From Paraburkholderia sp. UYCP14C (GTDB lineage: Bacteria > Pseudomonadota > Gammaproteobacteria > Burkholderiales > Burkholderiaceae), in assembly GCF_004197395.1 (NCBI RefSeq), contig NZ_SELS01000061.1, positions 1 through 45,866 on the forward strand: a stretch of 45,866 bases of DNA, given 5' to 3'. Below, piece by piece: positions 9,001 to 17,396 of the stretch. Each line of letters opens with the position of its first letter. Positions within the stretch are counted from its first letter, which is position 1. The notes beneath the pieces are model-generated. The model had not been told where the DNA came from. It searched no databases and saw only the letters and a program-made list of their open reading frames with translations. The position numbers were made by a program, and so were the translations under genes.

Positions 9001-9198
9001 ACCGCCCTGGCGCTGCTACCACTTGCGGTGACGAGCGGCGCGGCGGGCAACGAGATCGAGGGGCCGATGGCGATCGTGATCCTAGGCGGCCTCATCACGT
9101 CGACAGCACTCAACCTCATCGTGCTGCCCACGCTCGCGCTGCGTTATGGACGCTTCGAGCGTGATGTGCTGGCCGAACCCGGCCCTGCGGCCACGTGA
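6085..9198 (+). CDS. Heavy-metal efflux RND pump, CusA/CzcA family
   Basis: A 1037-residue inner-membrane proton/cation antiporter. Features in order are an N-terminal membrane helix followed by RLDVFPEFAPP, a large porter domain, a TM2-6 bundle with the proton-relay block LGEVVDDAIIDVENIYRRL (~400-420), a second periplasmic porter half beginning GNFIPELREGHYIAHM, and C-terminal helices including LFGISLRNSIMLISHYEH. The Asp pair in EVVDDAIIDVEN fits the HME branch. In CusA three Met residues bind Cu(I). The position I would align with Met623 reads VQLSEFEVDL, with no Met, so the substrate may not be copper or silver; this alignment is from memory. I chose ATG 6085 because homology starts at MLNAIIRFSLRFRG; an upstream frame extension has no support. 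Confidence 0.9.
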   Translation: MLNAIIRFSLRFRGVIYALAVITAGYGLFTLTRARLDVFPEFAPPMSIVQTEAPGLTSEQVETLVTQPLENGLGGVVGLQSMRSRSMQGLSAITLVFDAHANVMQIRQLVSERVNALAATLPAGVMPPRLLPLTTTTSVVRTIGLTSKTRSLMDLYDVAQWTVRPQLLSVPGVADVIVFGGDTRQLQIQVDPAKLMRYGLSIQDVIAAARVSTGVRGAGFIENDNQRIAVNADGQITTPEKLAGIVLHWSNGAAVRLGDVATVDWGSAPAVGAASVMGQPGVMLVLESQYGTNTLAVTKDIEKTLGALRPVLAKQGVDVNANVFRPGSFIEASVGHLRTALLVGAVLVVAVLFLFLLNVRTAVISAVAIPLSLLIAIIVLTAFGVSLNTMTLGGLAIALGEVVDDAIIDVENIYRRLRQNRKLPAPLPAFRVVLRASLEVRSAVVFATFIVMLIFLPVLTLSGVAGKLFAPLGIAYILAVLASLGVALTLTPAMALALLAKGPLPEHEPRLIARLKIRYIALLMKIEQRVKTVMIAVALMCAAALAALPFMSGNFIPELREGHYIAHMGLTPGTSLAESMRIGTPVSQALMQVPGVRLVAQRAGRANEVVDPAGVQLSEFEVDLEPMSASGQSWTLYRIQQALARFPGLTTSVNTFLVERIDETISGVTAPVVVNVFGDNLDVIDRKAQEIARLLGTIRGAASVRVESPPGIPELEVKLKPDQLSHWGFRPVEVLDAIQAAYQGTTVSQIYQGSRTYDVTVVLAPAARGTLAGIGALMLRNPDGLAVPLRQLATISQVPGRYQITHDGGRRMQTVSVNLGSRTVSDFVKEAEARVSREIVMPQGTYAVFAGESEARAQSQRDLFAYGAMSLVGIALLLFLAMKSRRGVLLVMANLPFALVGGVLSVALTGGNLSLGGMVGFVTLFGISLRNSIMLISHYEHLVHVDGLAWGPDTAVRGASERLVPILMTALVTALALLPLAVTSGAAGNEIEGPMAIVILGGLITSTALNLIVLPTLALRYGRFERDVLAEPGPAAT

Positions 9199-9217
9199 GT
9201 CGCAACGGAGGTAGCCC

Positions 9218-12200
9218 GTGACCGGACAGCAGGCGATGACAACACTCCCCGACGGCCTGAAATCGCCCGAGGTGACCGTGCGCAGGCAGCGTGGCGACTT
9301 CAACCGGATCAGGCGCCGCACCAGCCGCAGCCTTGCCGACATCGTGCGCGCCAATGTGTTCACGCGCTTCAACGCGCTGCTCGGTTCGCTGTGCGCCGTG
9401 GTGCTCATCGCCGGACCGTGGCAGGACGCGCTGTTCGGTGGCGTGCTCGTCGCGAACTCGCTCATCGGCATCGTTCAGGAATGGCGTGCGAAGCGCACGC
9501 TCGATCGTCTCGCACTGCTGCACCAGCCACGCGCGCGCGTACGCCGCGACGGGCAGACGATCGAGATCGACGTCGCCGACATCGTGAAAGACGATCTGAT
9601 CGGGGTCGAGCGCGGCGAACACATCGTGGTCGACGGGGTCGTTGTTGCTTCGTCCGGGCTGCAGGTCGACGAGTCGCTGCTCACCGGCGAATCCGAACCC
9701 CAGGACAAGACGTGCGGGATGCCGTTGCTGTCTGGCAGCTTTGTCGTCGCGGGACAGGGCTGGTATCGGGCAACGGCAGTCGGACAGCAGGCCTGGGTGC
9801 ACCGGCTCGCGACACAGGCACGACGTTTCGAGCCTTCGCGTTCGGAGCTCGCGGCCGGCATCAACCGTATCCTGCGTTACATCGGGTGGGCCATCGCACC
9901 GCTGTCGGTGCTGCTCGTGGCGACCCAGTTGCTTCGACAAATGTCCCTGGCCGAGGCACTGCTGTTTTCCGCAGGCGGGGTCGTCGGCATGGTGCCGGAA
10001 GGACTCGTGCTGCTCACGAGCGTTGCACTCGCGGTCGGTGCGATGCGGCTCGCGCGGCGCGGCACACTGATGCAGGAGCTGCCGGCCATCGAGACGCTCG
10101 CGCGCGTCGACGTGGTGTGTATCGACAAGACGGGAACCCTGACACAGGGCGAGCCGGTTCTCGAACGGATCGAAGTGCTTGCCGGCGTGAGGGACGCGCA
10201 CGATGCGCTCGCGGCGCTGGCACTTGGCGAACCCGCGCCGAACGCGACACTGCGCGCCATCGCACTAAACTGCACGGCGCCGCCGGGATGGCATGCTACG
10301 AACACCGTGCCATTTTCCTCTGCCCGAAAGTGGGCGGGCGCATCGTTCGGCGAACACGGCGTCTGGGTGCTTGGCGCGCCCGATGTCGTACTCGCAGGCA
10401 CCGCGATGGCCGACGACCTGCGCAGCACCGTCTCCCGCCACGTACGCGAAGGTCGCAGGGTGCTGCTGCTCGCCCGTTCAGACCTGCCGCTCGCTGATGA
10501 CACGTTGCCGGGCACGCTGACGCCAGTCGCGCTGGTGCTGCTCGCGGAGCGCATCCGCGACGATGCGCCCGGCACCGTGGCCTGGTTCACCGCTCAGGGC
10601 GTGTCGCTGAAGGTGATCTCAGGCGATCACCCGGAGACGGTAGCCGAAGTTGCACGACGCGTTGGCATGACGTCCGCACAGGCGGGCGTCGATGCGCGCA
10701 CGCTCCCCGACGGCGCGGACCTGTCCGGCGAACTGATGGAGCGGGAGTGCGTGTTCGGCCGCGTCTCTCCACAACAGAAGGCGGCAATGGTGGCCGCGTT
10801 GCGCAGCCGCGGCCATGTGGTCGCGATGGTTGGCGACGGCGTTAATGACCTGCTTGCGCTCAAGGAAGCCGACATCGGTATCGCCATGGGCGGGGGCAGC
10901 AGCGCCGCGGCGGCCGTTGCCCAAGCTGTGCTGACCGACAACCGCTTCGCGAGCCTGCCCGCGATCGTGAACGAAGGCCGCCGGGTCATCGGCAACATCG
11001 AGCGCGTGGCCAACCTGTTCGTGACGAAAACGGTCTATGCGATGCTGCTCGCTTTCGCAGTGGGCATCGCCGATCTCGCCTTTCCGTTTCTGCCTCGCCA
11101 TCTGACGCTGGTCGGTTCGCTGACCATTGGCATCCCGGCCTTCTTCCTGTCGCTCGAGGCCAGCGCCGAGCGCGCAAAAAGCGGCTTTGTCGAGCGCGTG
11201 CTGCGCTTCACGGTGCCCGCCGGCGTGCTGGCTGCCATCGCAACGTTTGCGGCTTACGCGATCTCGCTCAGCTATCTGCACGGCACGCTCGATCAGGCCC
11301 GCACTGCGGCGACGGTAACGCTATGCGCCATTGCCCTGTGGATTCTCGCCCGGCTCGCACGCCCCCTGAACACCTCGCGGCTCGCAATGGTCGCCGGGAT
11401 GGCTGCCGCGTTCGCTGTCATCGTCGTCGTTGCCCAGTTGCGGACCTTCTTTGCGATCGATGTGCTACCGGTGCGGATATGGCTGGGCGCGGCCGGCATC
11501 GCAATCCTGGCCTGTGCGGGCATGCACGCGCTCACGCCCCGATCCCGCGTGGGTGAACGTCCACCGCCGCGCGGCGATACGGCGCCCGCCGGGCCGTTCC
11601 TGCCCGCGTTGCTGTCCCTGTGGCGGCGGCACGTCATTTCCGTCACGGCGACCCTGATGCTGCTCGCCGGCAGCACGTGGCTCTTCCTCGGCGTGCTGGA
11701 AGACGTGATTTCGCGGGATCCGCTCCTGCAGGCCGACCTGATAGTCTGGCGCGTGCTGCAGGACCTCCGGCCGTCGTGGCCCGACAGCGTGATGACCGGG
11801 CTGTCCGAGCTGGGCGACGCCGCGGTGGTGGTCCCCGTCGTGCTGGTCGTGCTCGCCTGGCTGATCTGGCATCGGCTCTGGCGTACCGCGCTTTACTGGC
11901 TCGCCGCGGTGGGTGGTGCAGAGGTCATCGTCAAGCTGCTCAAGCTCGTGCTGCAACGCGCACGGCCGAATCCGTTTGCTGCAGGCATCGAGAGCTTCTC
12001 GTTTCCAAGCGCTCACGCGACGCTGGCCATGGTCGCTTACGGGTTCCTCGCGTTTCTCCTTTGCGAAGGCCAGCGGCATCGGACGCGTGTCGCGATTCTC
12101 CTCACCGCAACGATCGCCGTGACGCTGATCGCGGTCTCACGTCTCTATCTGGGCGTGCACTGGGTGTCGGACGTCGTCGCGGGCCTGAGCCTGGGCCTCG

Positions 12201-12982
12201 CCTGGATCGCGGTGCTGGCCATCGCGTACTCGCTCCAGAAAAATCAGCCCATCGCGTCGAAGCGCCTCACGAGGACTGTCGTAATCACGCTGCTGGCAGG
12301 CGCCACACTGCACATCGTCCGGCAGCTCAACGCGGACGTGGCGCTCTACGCACCGGCTCGCCATGTCGGGCGGATGACGGCCGCGCAATGGCGCTCGGAC
12401 GGGTGGCGTACGCTGCCCGCGGGGCGGGTCGCGGTGGTAGGCCGGATCGACGAGCCGTTCAACGTTCAGTGGGCAGGCTCCTCCGCGGCGATCGGGAGCG
12501 CCCTGGAGGCTGCCGGCTGGCAGCCGGCGCGCAGTGGACCGCCCTGGCTACCGTGGGCAGCGCCCGGTGCGGTTGCCCTCAGGTTCCATGACGGCGCTTC
12601 GCCGGCGATGACATTCGTCAAGAGGGACGCGGCGTTGCCGGACGAGCTGACGGTGCTGCGGCTATGGCTGGGCGGCTACGACGTTGAACGGCCGGGCGAT
12701 CGCGGCAATGTTCCCGTCTGGGTTGGCACGCTCACGCGCGAGCGTGAGGCAGCAGCCTGGTCATGGACGTTCTCCGTCCCGTCGGTCGACGACGATTTCA
12801 CGTCACCGGCCAGCGCGTTTGGCCAACGTTTCCCCGGCGCGCGCAGCGTGACGCGCGACGACGCAGCAGGCGCGCTTTTCCGGCAGTGGGACGGACGCGT
12901 GTGGCTCGTATGCGCTGGCGCACCCGCGGGGAAGGCCGGCTCACGACCGACGGCGAACCCTGCGCCGGACCTCTGCGAGTAA
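9218..12982 (+). CDS. Fusion: CtpE-like P-type ATPase + PAP2 phosphatase + LssY_C-like domain
   Basis: A single 1254-codon frame, GTG start after CGGAGGT, 19 bases behind the RND pump. Residues ~1-760 form a complete P-type ATPase: TGE at 156-158, M4 motif MVPEGLVLLTS (Pro260), phosphorylation site D303KTGTLTQG, hinge GDGVND near 538-543, and C-terminal helices to ~760. The PEGL/LLTS form resembles CtpE-type calcium ATPases rather than CPx metal pumps. After a Pro-rich linker (~768-790) a PAP2 domain has all three signatures: K909...R916P, P930SAH, and SR(974-975)..H981...D985. Residues ~1020-1254 resemble LssY_C, as in DedA-PAP2-LssY_C proteins. No frameshift separates the parts. A phospholipid or undecaprenyl-pyrophosphate phosphatase coupled to cation transport is inferred, not shown. 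Confidence 0.88.
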   Translation: MTGQQAMTTLPDGLKSPEVTVRRQRGDFNRIRRRTSRSLADIVRANVFTRFNALLGSLCAVVLIAGPWQDALFGGVLVANSLIGIVQEWRAKRTLDRLALLHQPRARVRRDGQTIEIDVADIVKDDLIGVERGEHIVVDGVVVASSGLQVDESLLTGESEPQDKTCGMPLLSGSFVVAGQGWYRATAVGQQAWVHRLATQARRFEPSRSELAAGINRILRYIGWAIAPLSVLLVATQLLRQMSLAEALLFSAGGVVGMVPEGLVLLTSVALAVGAMRLARRGTLMQELPAIETLARVDVVCIDKTGTLTQGEPVLERIEVLAGVRDAHDALAALALGEPAPNATLRAIALNCTAPPGWHATNTVPFSSARKWAGASFGEHGVWVLGAPDVVLAGTAMADDLRSTVSRHVREGRRVLLLARSDLPLADDTLPGTLTPVALVLLAERIRDDAPGTVAWFTAQGVSLKVISGDHPETVAEVARRVGMTSAQAGVDARTLPDGADLSGELMERECVFGRVSPQQKAAMVAALRSRGHVVAMVGDGVNDLLALKEADIGIAMGGGSSAAAAVAQAVLTDNRFASLPAIVNEGRRVIGNIERVANLFVTKTVYAMLLAFAVGIADLAFPFLPRHLTLVGSLTIGIPAFFLSLEASAERAKSGFVERVLRFTVPAGVLAAIATFAAYAISLSYLHGTLDQARTAATVTLCAIALWILARLARPLNTSRLAMVAGMAAAFAVIVVVAQLRTFFAIDVLPVRIWLGAAGIAILACAGMHALTPRSRVGERPPPRGDTAPAGPFLPALLSLWRRHVISVTATLMLLAGSTWLFLGVLEDVISRDPLLQADLIVWRVLQDLRPSWPDSVMTGLSELGDAAVVVPVVLVVLAWLIWHRLWRTALYWLAAVGGAEVIVKLLKLVLQRARPNPFAAGIESFSFPSAHATLAMVAYGFLAFLLCEGQRHRTRVAILLTATIAVTLIAVSRLYLGVHWVSDVVAGLSLGLAWIAVLAIAYSLQKNQPIASKRLTRTVVITLLAGATLHIVRQLNADVALYAPARHVGRMTAAQWRSDGWRTLPAGRVAVVGRIDEPFNVQWAGSSAAIGSALEAAGWQPARSGPPWLPWAAPGAVALRFHDGASPAMTFVKRDAALPDELTVLRLWLGGYDVERPGDRGNVPVWVGTLTREREAAAWSWTFSVPSVDDDFTSPASAFGQRFPGARSVTRDDAAGALFRQWDGRVWLVCAGAPAGKAGSRPTANPAPDLCE

Positions 12983-12993
12983 GGAGAGAGTCC

Positions 12994-13182
12994 GTGCATG
13001 CCTGGCTCACGTCGATCAGCGAACATCCGCATCTGGTGCCTGCCCTGATCCGGCCGGAGATGATGCAGCGCCTGCGCGAACATCAGCGCTGCGGTCATAA
13101 GATCATGCTCGTGAGTGCGTCCCATTCTCTTGATGCGCTCGGCGATGCTTTGCATCTTTGCATAAAGTCCGCCGGGCAGTAG
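12994..13182 (+). pseudogene. HAD-superfamily phosphatase fragment
   Basis: A 62-codon frame starting GTG with a strong ribosome site, AAGGAGAGAG, at 12981-12990, just after the fusion gene. The segment RPEMMQRLREHQRCGHKIMLVSAS resembles the region around motif II (the SAS serine) of HAD-IB phosphatases. The nucleophile motif DxDxT, the lysine and the final acidic motif are absent, so it is a remnant of a ~200-residue enzyme. The intact ribosome site suggests that the original gene was co-transcribed with the ATPase-PAP2 fusion before an internal deletion. The short frame may still be translated. Confidence 0.5.
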
Positions 13183-13191
13183 CTGCTTCAG

Positions 13192-13527
13192 GTGCTGCTG
13201 GTCGGCATGTCCATTAGCATGATGCGAAATGTGGTTACGGCGCTGGCAGAGTCCCAATTCGTCGTGCCGCGCGGATCGTTCATGCTGTTGGTAGCGTTCG
13301 TCGTCGCTTTTGGTTTCGTGAAGGGTGCGATGAATTTCGTCGCGGCACGCATGGCGGAAGTGATGGTTGATAGCGTCAAGCAGCTTGTCCGGCGCATTGA
13401 CTCAAGTTGTTCGTTACTGAGCCAAGGTCATGAGCCATCTGGAAGAATGGGCCGTTTGTCTCGTCAAATTTCCTTTCCAGCTCACCAAGTCAGCACAGAT
13501 CGTCAGCTCGCGTTCATTACCAGTTAG
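13192..13527 (+). pseudogene. MFS transporter, N-terminal remnant
   Basis: The first ~65 residues match helices 1-2 of an MFS permease: MRNVVTALAESQFVVPRGSF, then MLLVAFVVAFGFVKGAMNFV and AARMAE. After about 13390 the similarity stops and the frame runs on through non-homologous sequence to 13527. A C-terminal MFS remnant in the same orientation lies at 475-669. The two could be ends of one transporter gene now separated by the efflux region. Not functional. Confidence 0.55.
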
Positions 13528-13716
13528 CCCCATCGACGATAACTAAGGAAGAGACAATCATGGAAGGAAAGGAATTGATGCAGTGCGCATAAATCAGCGC
13601 CGTTTTACTTATATCGGCATCCCGAATTGATTGAATTGAACGCCATTTCATTTATCCTGTTTCCATAGTCATGTGACGGTCCAAACCAGCAGTGCTCTCG
13701 TCGGAGGTTACGGCCA
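13391..13716 (+). other. Intergenic region upstream of lemA/M48 pair
   Basis: After the MFS remnant no coding similarity is seen. A tiny frame at 13560 (MEGKELMQCA) is preceded by AAGGAAGAG but is only ten codons long. The stretch 13600-13660 is AT-richer than its surroundings and may hold the lemA promoter; I see no convincing -35/-10 pair. GGAGG at about 13703 is the lemA ribosome site. Confidence 0.4.
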
Positions 13717-14316
13717 ATGAGTCCCGTCATCATCACCCTGCTCGTGCTCCTGGGCATCGGACTGCTGCTAGCGCTCTGGCTAATGGGCATCTACAACGGG
13801 CTGGTGGTCGCCCGGAAACGCTTCGAGAACGCCTTCGCCCAGATCGATGTGCAGCTCAAGCGCCGCTACGACCTGATTCCGAACCTGGTCGAAGCGGTCA
13901 AGGGCTACATGGGCCACGAGAGGGAGACGCTCGACGCCGTCATCAAGGCCCGCAACAGCGCGATGGCTGCCGAGCAGAAAGTCGCCGCCAACCCCAGCGA
14001 CCCGGCGGCCATTAAGGGGTTTAACCAGGCCGAGGCTCAGCTGGGTGGCACCCTGGGCCGGCTCTTTGCCCTGTCCGAGGCATACCCGGACCTCAAAGCC
14101 AACCAGAACATGCTCGCCTTGCAGGAAGAGCTGACCTCGACCGAGAACAAGATCGGCTTCGCCCGGCAAGCGTTCAACGACGCCGCCACCGAGTACAACA
14201 TCCGGCGCGAGGTCTTCCCGGCGGTTACGGTGGCCGGCATGTTCGGCTTCAAGGAGGCGACGCTGCTAGAAACCGCAGAGACAGAGCGCGCAGCGCCCAA
14301 GGTGTCGTTCCGGTAA
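13717..14316 (+). CDS. lemA: LemA family protein
   Basis: A 199-residue membrane-anchored protein. One N-terminal helix (VIITLLVLLGIGLLLALWLM, residues ~3-22) is followed by the conserved LemA coiled-coil core: FAQIDVQLKRRYDLIPNLVE, then VKGYMGHERETL and ENKIGFARQAFNDA. The start follows GGAGG at a good distance. LemA proteins are often encoded next to membrane metalloproteases, and here an M48 protease follows 52 bases downstream on the same strand, so a shared envelope-quality-control role is likely. The biochemical function of LemA is unsettled. A paralogue with a different neighbourhood lies at 38970-39599. Confidence 0.9.
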   Translation: MSPVIITLLVLLGIGLLLALWLMGIYNGLVVARKRFENAFAQIDVQLKRRYDLIPNLVEAVKGYMGHERETLDAVIKARNSAMAAEQKVAANPSDPAAIKGFNQAEAQLGGTLGRLFALSEAYPDLKANQNMLALQEELTSTENKIGFARQAFNDAATEYNIRREVFPAVTVAGMFGFKEATLLETAETERAAPKVSFR

Positions 14317-14368
14317 ACCGGGACCTCCATCGCTCTGTGCGTCTCATGCTCCCCAAGCCGCTCTGACC

Positions 14369-16318
14369 GTGACCACCAATTTCTTTCAGCAGCAGGATTC
14401 GGCCCGACGCAAGACCTTTCAGTTGGTGGTCTATTTCGTCCTGGCGATCCTGATGCTGATCGCCCTGGTCTACGGGCTGCTGGTGGCGCTCAGCACGTAT
14501 GGCGCCCACGCGCCGGTGTCCTGGTGGCAGCCGGAGATGCTCCTGGTCGCGGCGCTGGGGGTGGGCCTTGTGGTCGGCGGTGCCAGCGCATTCAAGGTGA
14601 CCCAGCTCGCTTCCGGTGGCCAGGCCGTCGCCCTGATGTTGGGCGGCGTGGAAGTGCCTGGCACGACCACCGACGCGCGGCAGAAGCGGCTGCTCAATGT
14701 CGTCGAAGAGATAGCCCTCGCTGCGGGAGTGCCGGTGCCCCCCGTTTATATTCTGGATGAGCCCGGGATCAATGCCTTCGCGGCCGGCTACGCCCCGGGC
14801 GATGCCGTGATCGCCGTTTCGCAGGGCTGCCTCAATTACCTGACCCGCGACGAGCTCCAGGGCGTGGTGGCCCACGAGTTCAGCCACATCCTCAACGGCG
14901 ACATGCGGCTGAACATCCGGCTGATCGGCCTGATCTTCGGCATCATGGTGTTGTCCATCATCGGCCGCAGCATCATGTTCGCATCCAGAGGACGCTCGTC
15001 GGGACGGCAGAATTCCCAGGCCGGCATGGTGCTGCTGGGCTTGGGCGTGTTTGTGCTGGGCCTCGTGGGAGCGTTCTTCGGTCGGCTGATCATGGCGGCA
15101 GTGTCGCGGCAGCGCGAGTACCTGGCCGACGCCAGTGCCGTCCAGTTCACGCGCAATCCCGACGGAATCGGCGGGGCGCTTAAGAAGATCGGCGGGCTGG
15201 CCGAGGGGTCACGCATCGGCAACCCCCAAGCCGCAGAGGCTGGTCACATGTTTTTCGCCAACGCCTTCGCTGGCGGAGGACTCGCCGGACTGCTAGCTAC
15301 CCACCCGCCCCTCGTCGAGCGCATCCGCCGCATCAATCCCCAGTTCGACGGCCAGTTTCCGGAGGTGCGGCCGCTAGGTGTCGATCGGGAAGAACTTGAA
15401 GGCCCCCGACGCCACCACGTCCCGCCGTTCGGCGGGCTTCCGACGTTACCGGGGCTTCCGCAGGTGCCGGTGCCGGTCCTGGGGCTCGCCGACGAAACCG
15501 CATCCCGGGTCGGCCACATCGATCCGGAACTGATTAGCTATGCCCAGGGGCTACACGACGGTATGCCAGACGTGCTCCGGGTCGCCGCCCAGGAGCCGTT
15601 CAGTGCACGCGCGGTGGTATACGCCCTTCTCATGGACCCGGGGGCAGACCTGCGAGAACTCCAACTGACCCGGCTGAAGGCCGGCGCTGAGCCGCAGGAC
15701 TACGCCGAAACCCTGAGGCTGGTCGCCCCTGTCCAGGCTCTGCCGGACACCCACCGGCTGCCCCTCCTGGACCTGGCCCTGCCAGCACTGCGGCAGATGT
15801 CGCCGCGGCAGCATCAAGCATTCCGCGCCCAGGTCGAGATGCTCATGATCGCCGACCAGCGGCTAAGCTTGTTCGAGTACACGCTTCGCTGTGTGCTGCA
15901 TCGCCATCTCGACGCCCAATTTCTACGGCAGCGCCCGGCGCGTCCAGTGCGCAGTTCCCTGCAGAGCCTGGCGCACCCGGTGGCAACGGTGTTGGCGCTA
16001 TTGGCCCGGGAAGGCCAGCCGGAAACCGACCAGGCCGCCCGGGCTTTCGATACGGGCATGCGCCGCTACATCGGCGGCGAACACGCCCACCGTTTGCAGC
16101 CTCGCGAAGAATGCTCCCTCGCCGGGTTCGACGCGGCCCTGCAAACGCTGAATCAAGCGGTCCCGGCCATCAAGCGCCGGATCGTCGCCGCCTGCGCGGC
16201 CTGCATTCTGGCGAACCAGCAGGTCACCGTCCGCGAAGCCGAGCTGCTCCGCGCCATCTGCGATACGCTCAACTGCCCGCTACCGCCGCTCGTCGTGCAG
16301 GAAGCCGAAGAACGATGA
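14369..16318 (+). CDS. M48 family membrane metalloprotease (HtpX-like) with long C-terminal domain
   Basis: A 649-residue inner-membrane zinc endopeptidase. Two N-terminal helices lie at ~18-38 and ~52-72. The catalytic motif HEFSH (in VVAHEFSHILNGD, ~167-179) is followed by a helix pair (~187-235) and the third-ligand region REYLADASAVQFTR (~248-261). The remaining ~300 residues are cytoplasmic-like, beyond HtpX length (~290), and include a helical TerB-like stretch near the C-terminus (ILANQQVTVREAELLRAICD). Start is GTG; no better ATG precedes the first helix. It is paired with lemA upstream, an arrangement known from other proteobacteria. It probably degrades misfolded membrane proteins; substrates are unknown. 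Confidence 0.9.
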   Translation: MTTNFFQQQDSARRKTFQLVVYFVLAILMLIALVYGLLVALSTYGAHAPVSWWQPEMLLVAALGVGLVVGGASAFKVTQLASGGQAVALMLGGVEVPGTTTDARQKRLLNVVEEIALAAGVPVPPVYILDEPGINAFAAGYAPGDAVIAVSQGCLNYLTRDELQGVVAHEFSHILNGDMRLNIRLIGLIFGIMVLSIIGRSIMFASRGRSSGRQNSQAGMVLLGLGVFVLGLVGAFFGRLIMAAVSRQREYLADASAVQFTRNPDGIGGALKKIGGLAEGSRIGNPQAAEAGHMFFANAFAGGGLAGLLATHPPLVERIRRINPQFDGQFPEVRPLGVDREELEGPRRHHVPPFGGLPTLPGLPQVPVPVLGLADETASRVGHIDPELISYAQGLHDGMPDVLRVAAQEPFSARAVVYALLMDPGADLRELQLTRLKAGAEPQDYAETLRLVAPVQALPDTHRLPLLDLALPALRQMSPRQHQAFRAQVEMLMIADQRLSLFEYTLRCVLHRHLDAQFLRQRPARPVRSSLQSLAHPVATVLALLAREGQPETDQAARAFDTGMRRYIGGEHAHRLQPREECSLAGFDAALQTLNQAVPAIKRRIVAACAACILANQQVTVREAELLRAICDTLNCPLPPLVVQEAEER

Positions 16319-17005
16319 ACGACATCGCAGACAGGCGGTCTATGACCGATCCTACCGGGAGAATCAAACGCTGGACATGTGCTCTGTGAATCGACAACAG
16401 TGCCGGCGTATCAGTGCTGGGTGCCGGAACGATCGACGCCGCTGGCCCGTGGCGAAAGCTGGCAAGCGGCGATGGTCCGCATTGGATCCCGTGATCGCGG
16501 CCGCGTTTTACGCAATTGCAGTTGTCGGCCGGATGACTTCGCGGAAAAGATGTTGGCGTAGCCCGCTGAAGCATAGGCGCACGCAGTGCGCACGTGCTGC
16601 AGTGGCCGTCCTTTCCGGAGCACTGATGATCCTGCTCGATCGCTGCGTGCATCCACTTTCGATTCGCCCCGATCGGAGCAGATGCACGAAAACCGGCTCG
16701 CCTTACTGGTCCCGTGTGTGGCACTCGTTTCCGAGATGAACGTGCGAGGACACGAGCACAATGCCGCAGGCCGTGCAGTCGATACATGTGCTGGGTGGTC
16801 GTGATTATGATGAAACAGATCCGCCAGCAGTAGAAACCGTCAGCTTCCGGCCGGTAAGCGCGTCAGGTGCCCGGTATAGTCGGGCAACACCGTCGCGCGG
16901 ACGGCGCTTGTCCGATGAGCAGGGTTCACAGACGCCCGGTTGTCGAATGAGGTGGCTTCCCTCATTGTAGATGGGTGTCGATCACAGCCGAGGAGGTGCA
17001 TCGTG
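16319..17005. other. 687-base gap without a recognisable gene
   Basis: Short frames on both strands show no family I recognise and no good ribosome site. The only clear signal is GAGGAGGTG at about 16990-16998, which serves the next gene. The stretch may be degraded coding DNA; several frames of 60-120 codons overlap with no consistent codon bias. Confidence 0.5.
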
Positions 17006-17239
17006 ATGACTCACTGGTCCGGCATGGCCGGATACGTAGCCGCAAACTGGATCGTCTGTCTGATATTGGCGCTAGTCTTCGTCTACCCAATCGCGAGGAT
17101 TCTGTCACGGATCGGCCTCTCCCCGTTGTGGGCAGTCCTGGCAGTAGTACCACTGCTGAACCTGGTGGGACTATGGGTGCTCGCATTCATCGGCTGGCCG
17201 CTACAGGGTTCCGGGAAGTCCAGCCAGACCAGAGCCTGA
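17006..17239 (+). CDS. Small two-helix membrane protein, unknown function
   Basis: A 77-residue protein with hydrophobic segments at ~9-30 (YVAANWIVCLILALVFVYPI) and ~38-62 (SPLWAVLAVVPLLNLVGLW). The central RILSRIGLSP motif and the following PLLNLVGLWVLAFIGWP occur in small proteobacterial membrane proteins without assigned function. GAGGAGGTG sits 8-16 bases upstream of ATG 17006, a strong ribosome site; GTG 17003 is an alternative. It converges with copA. No operon partner is evident. Confidence 0.65.
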   Translation: MTHWSGMAGYVAANWIVCLILALVFVYPIARILSRIGLSPLWAVLAVVPLLNLVGLWVLAFIGWPLQGSGKSSQTRA

Positions 17240-17396
17240 TTGCCGCGCGGCGTGCTCGGGTGTCGACGCACATCGCGCGAGATCACGCTGAAACCGGCAC
17301 AACTGGCCGCCCACGCAGGCCGGGCAGCAGCGAAGCATGATGGTCGCGCAATCACGCATCGCCCGGGGATGCACACCGTCTCCGGCAAGATCAACT

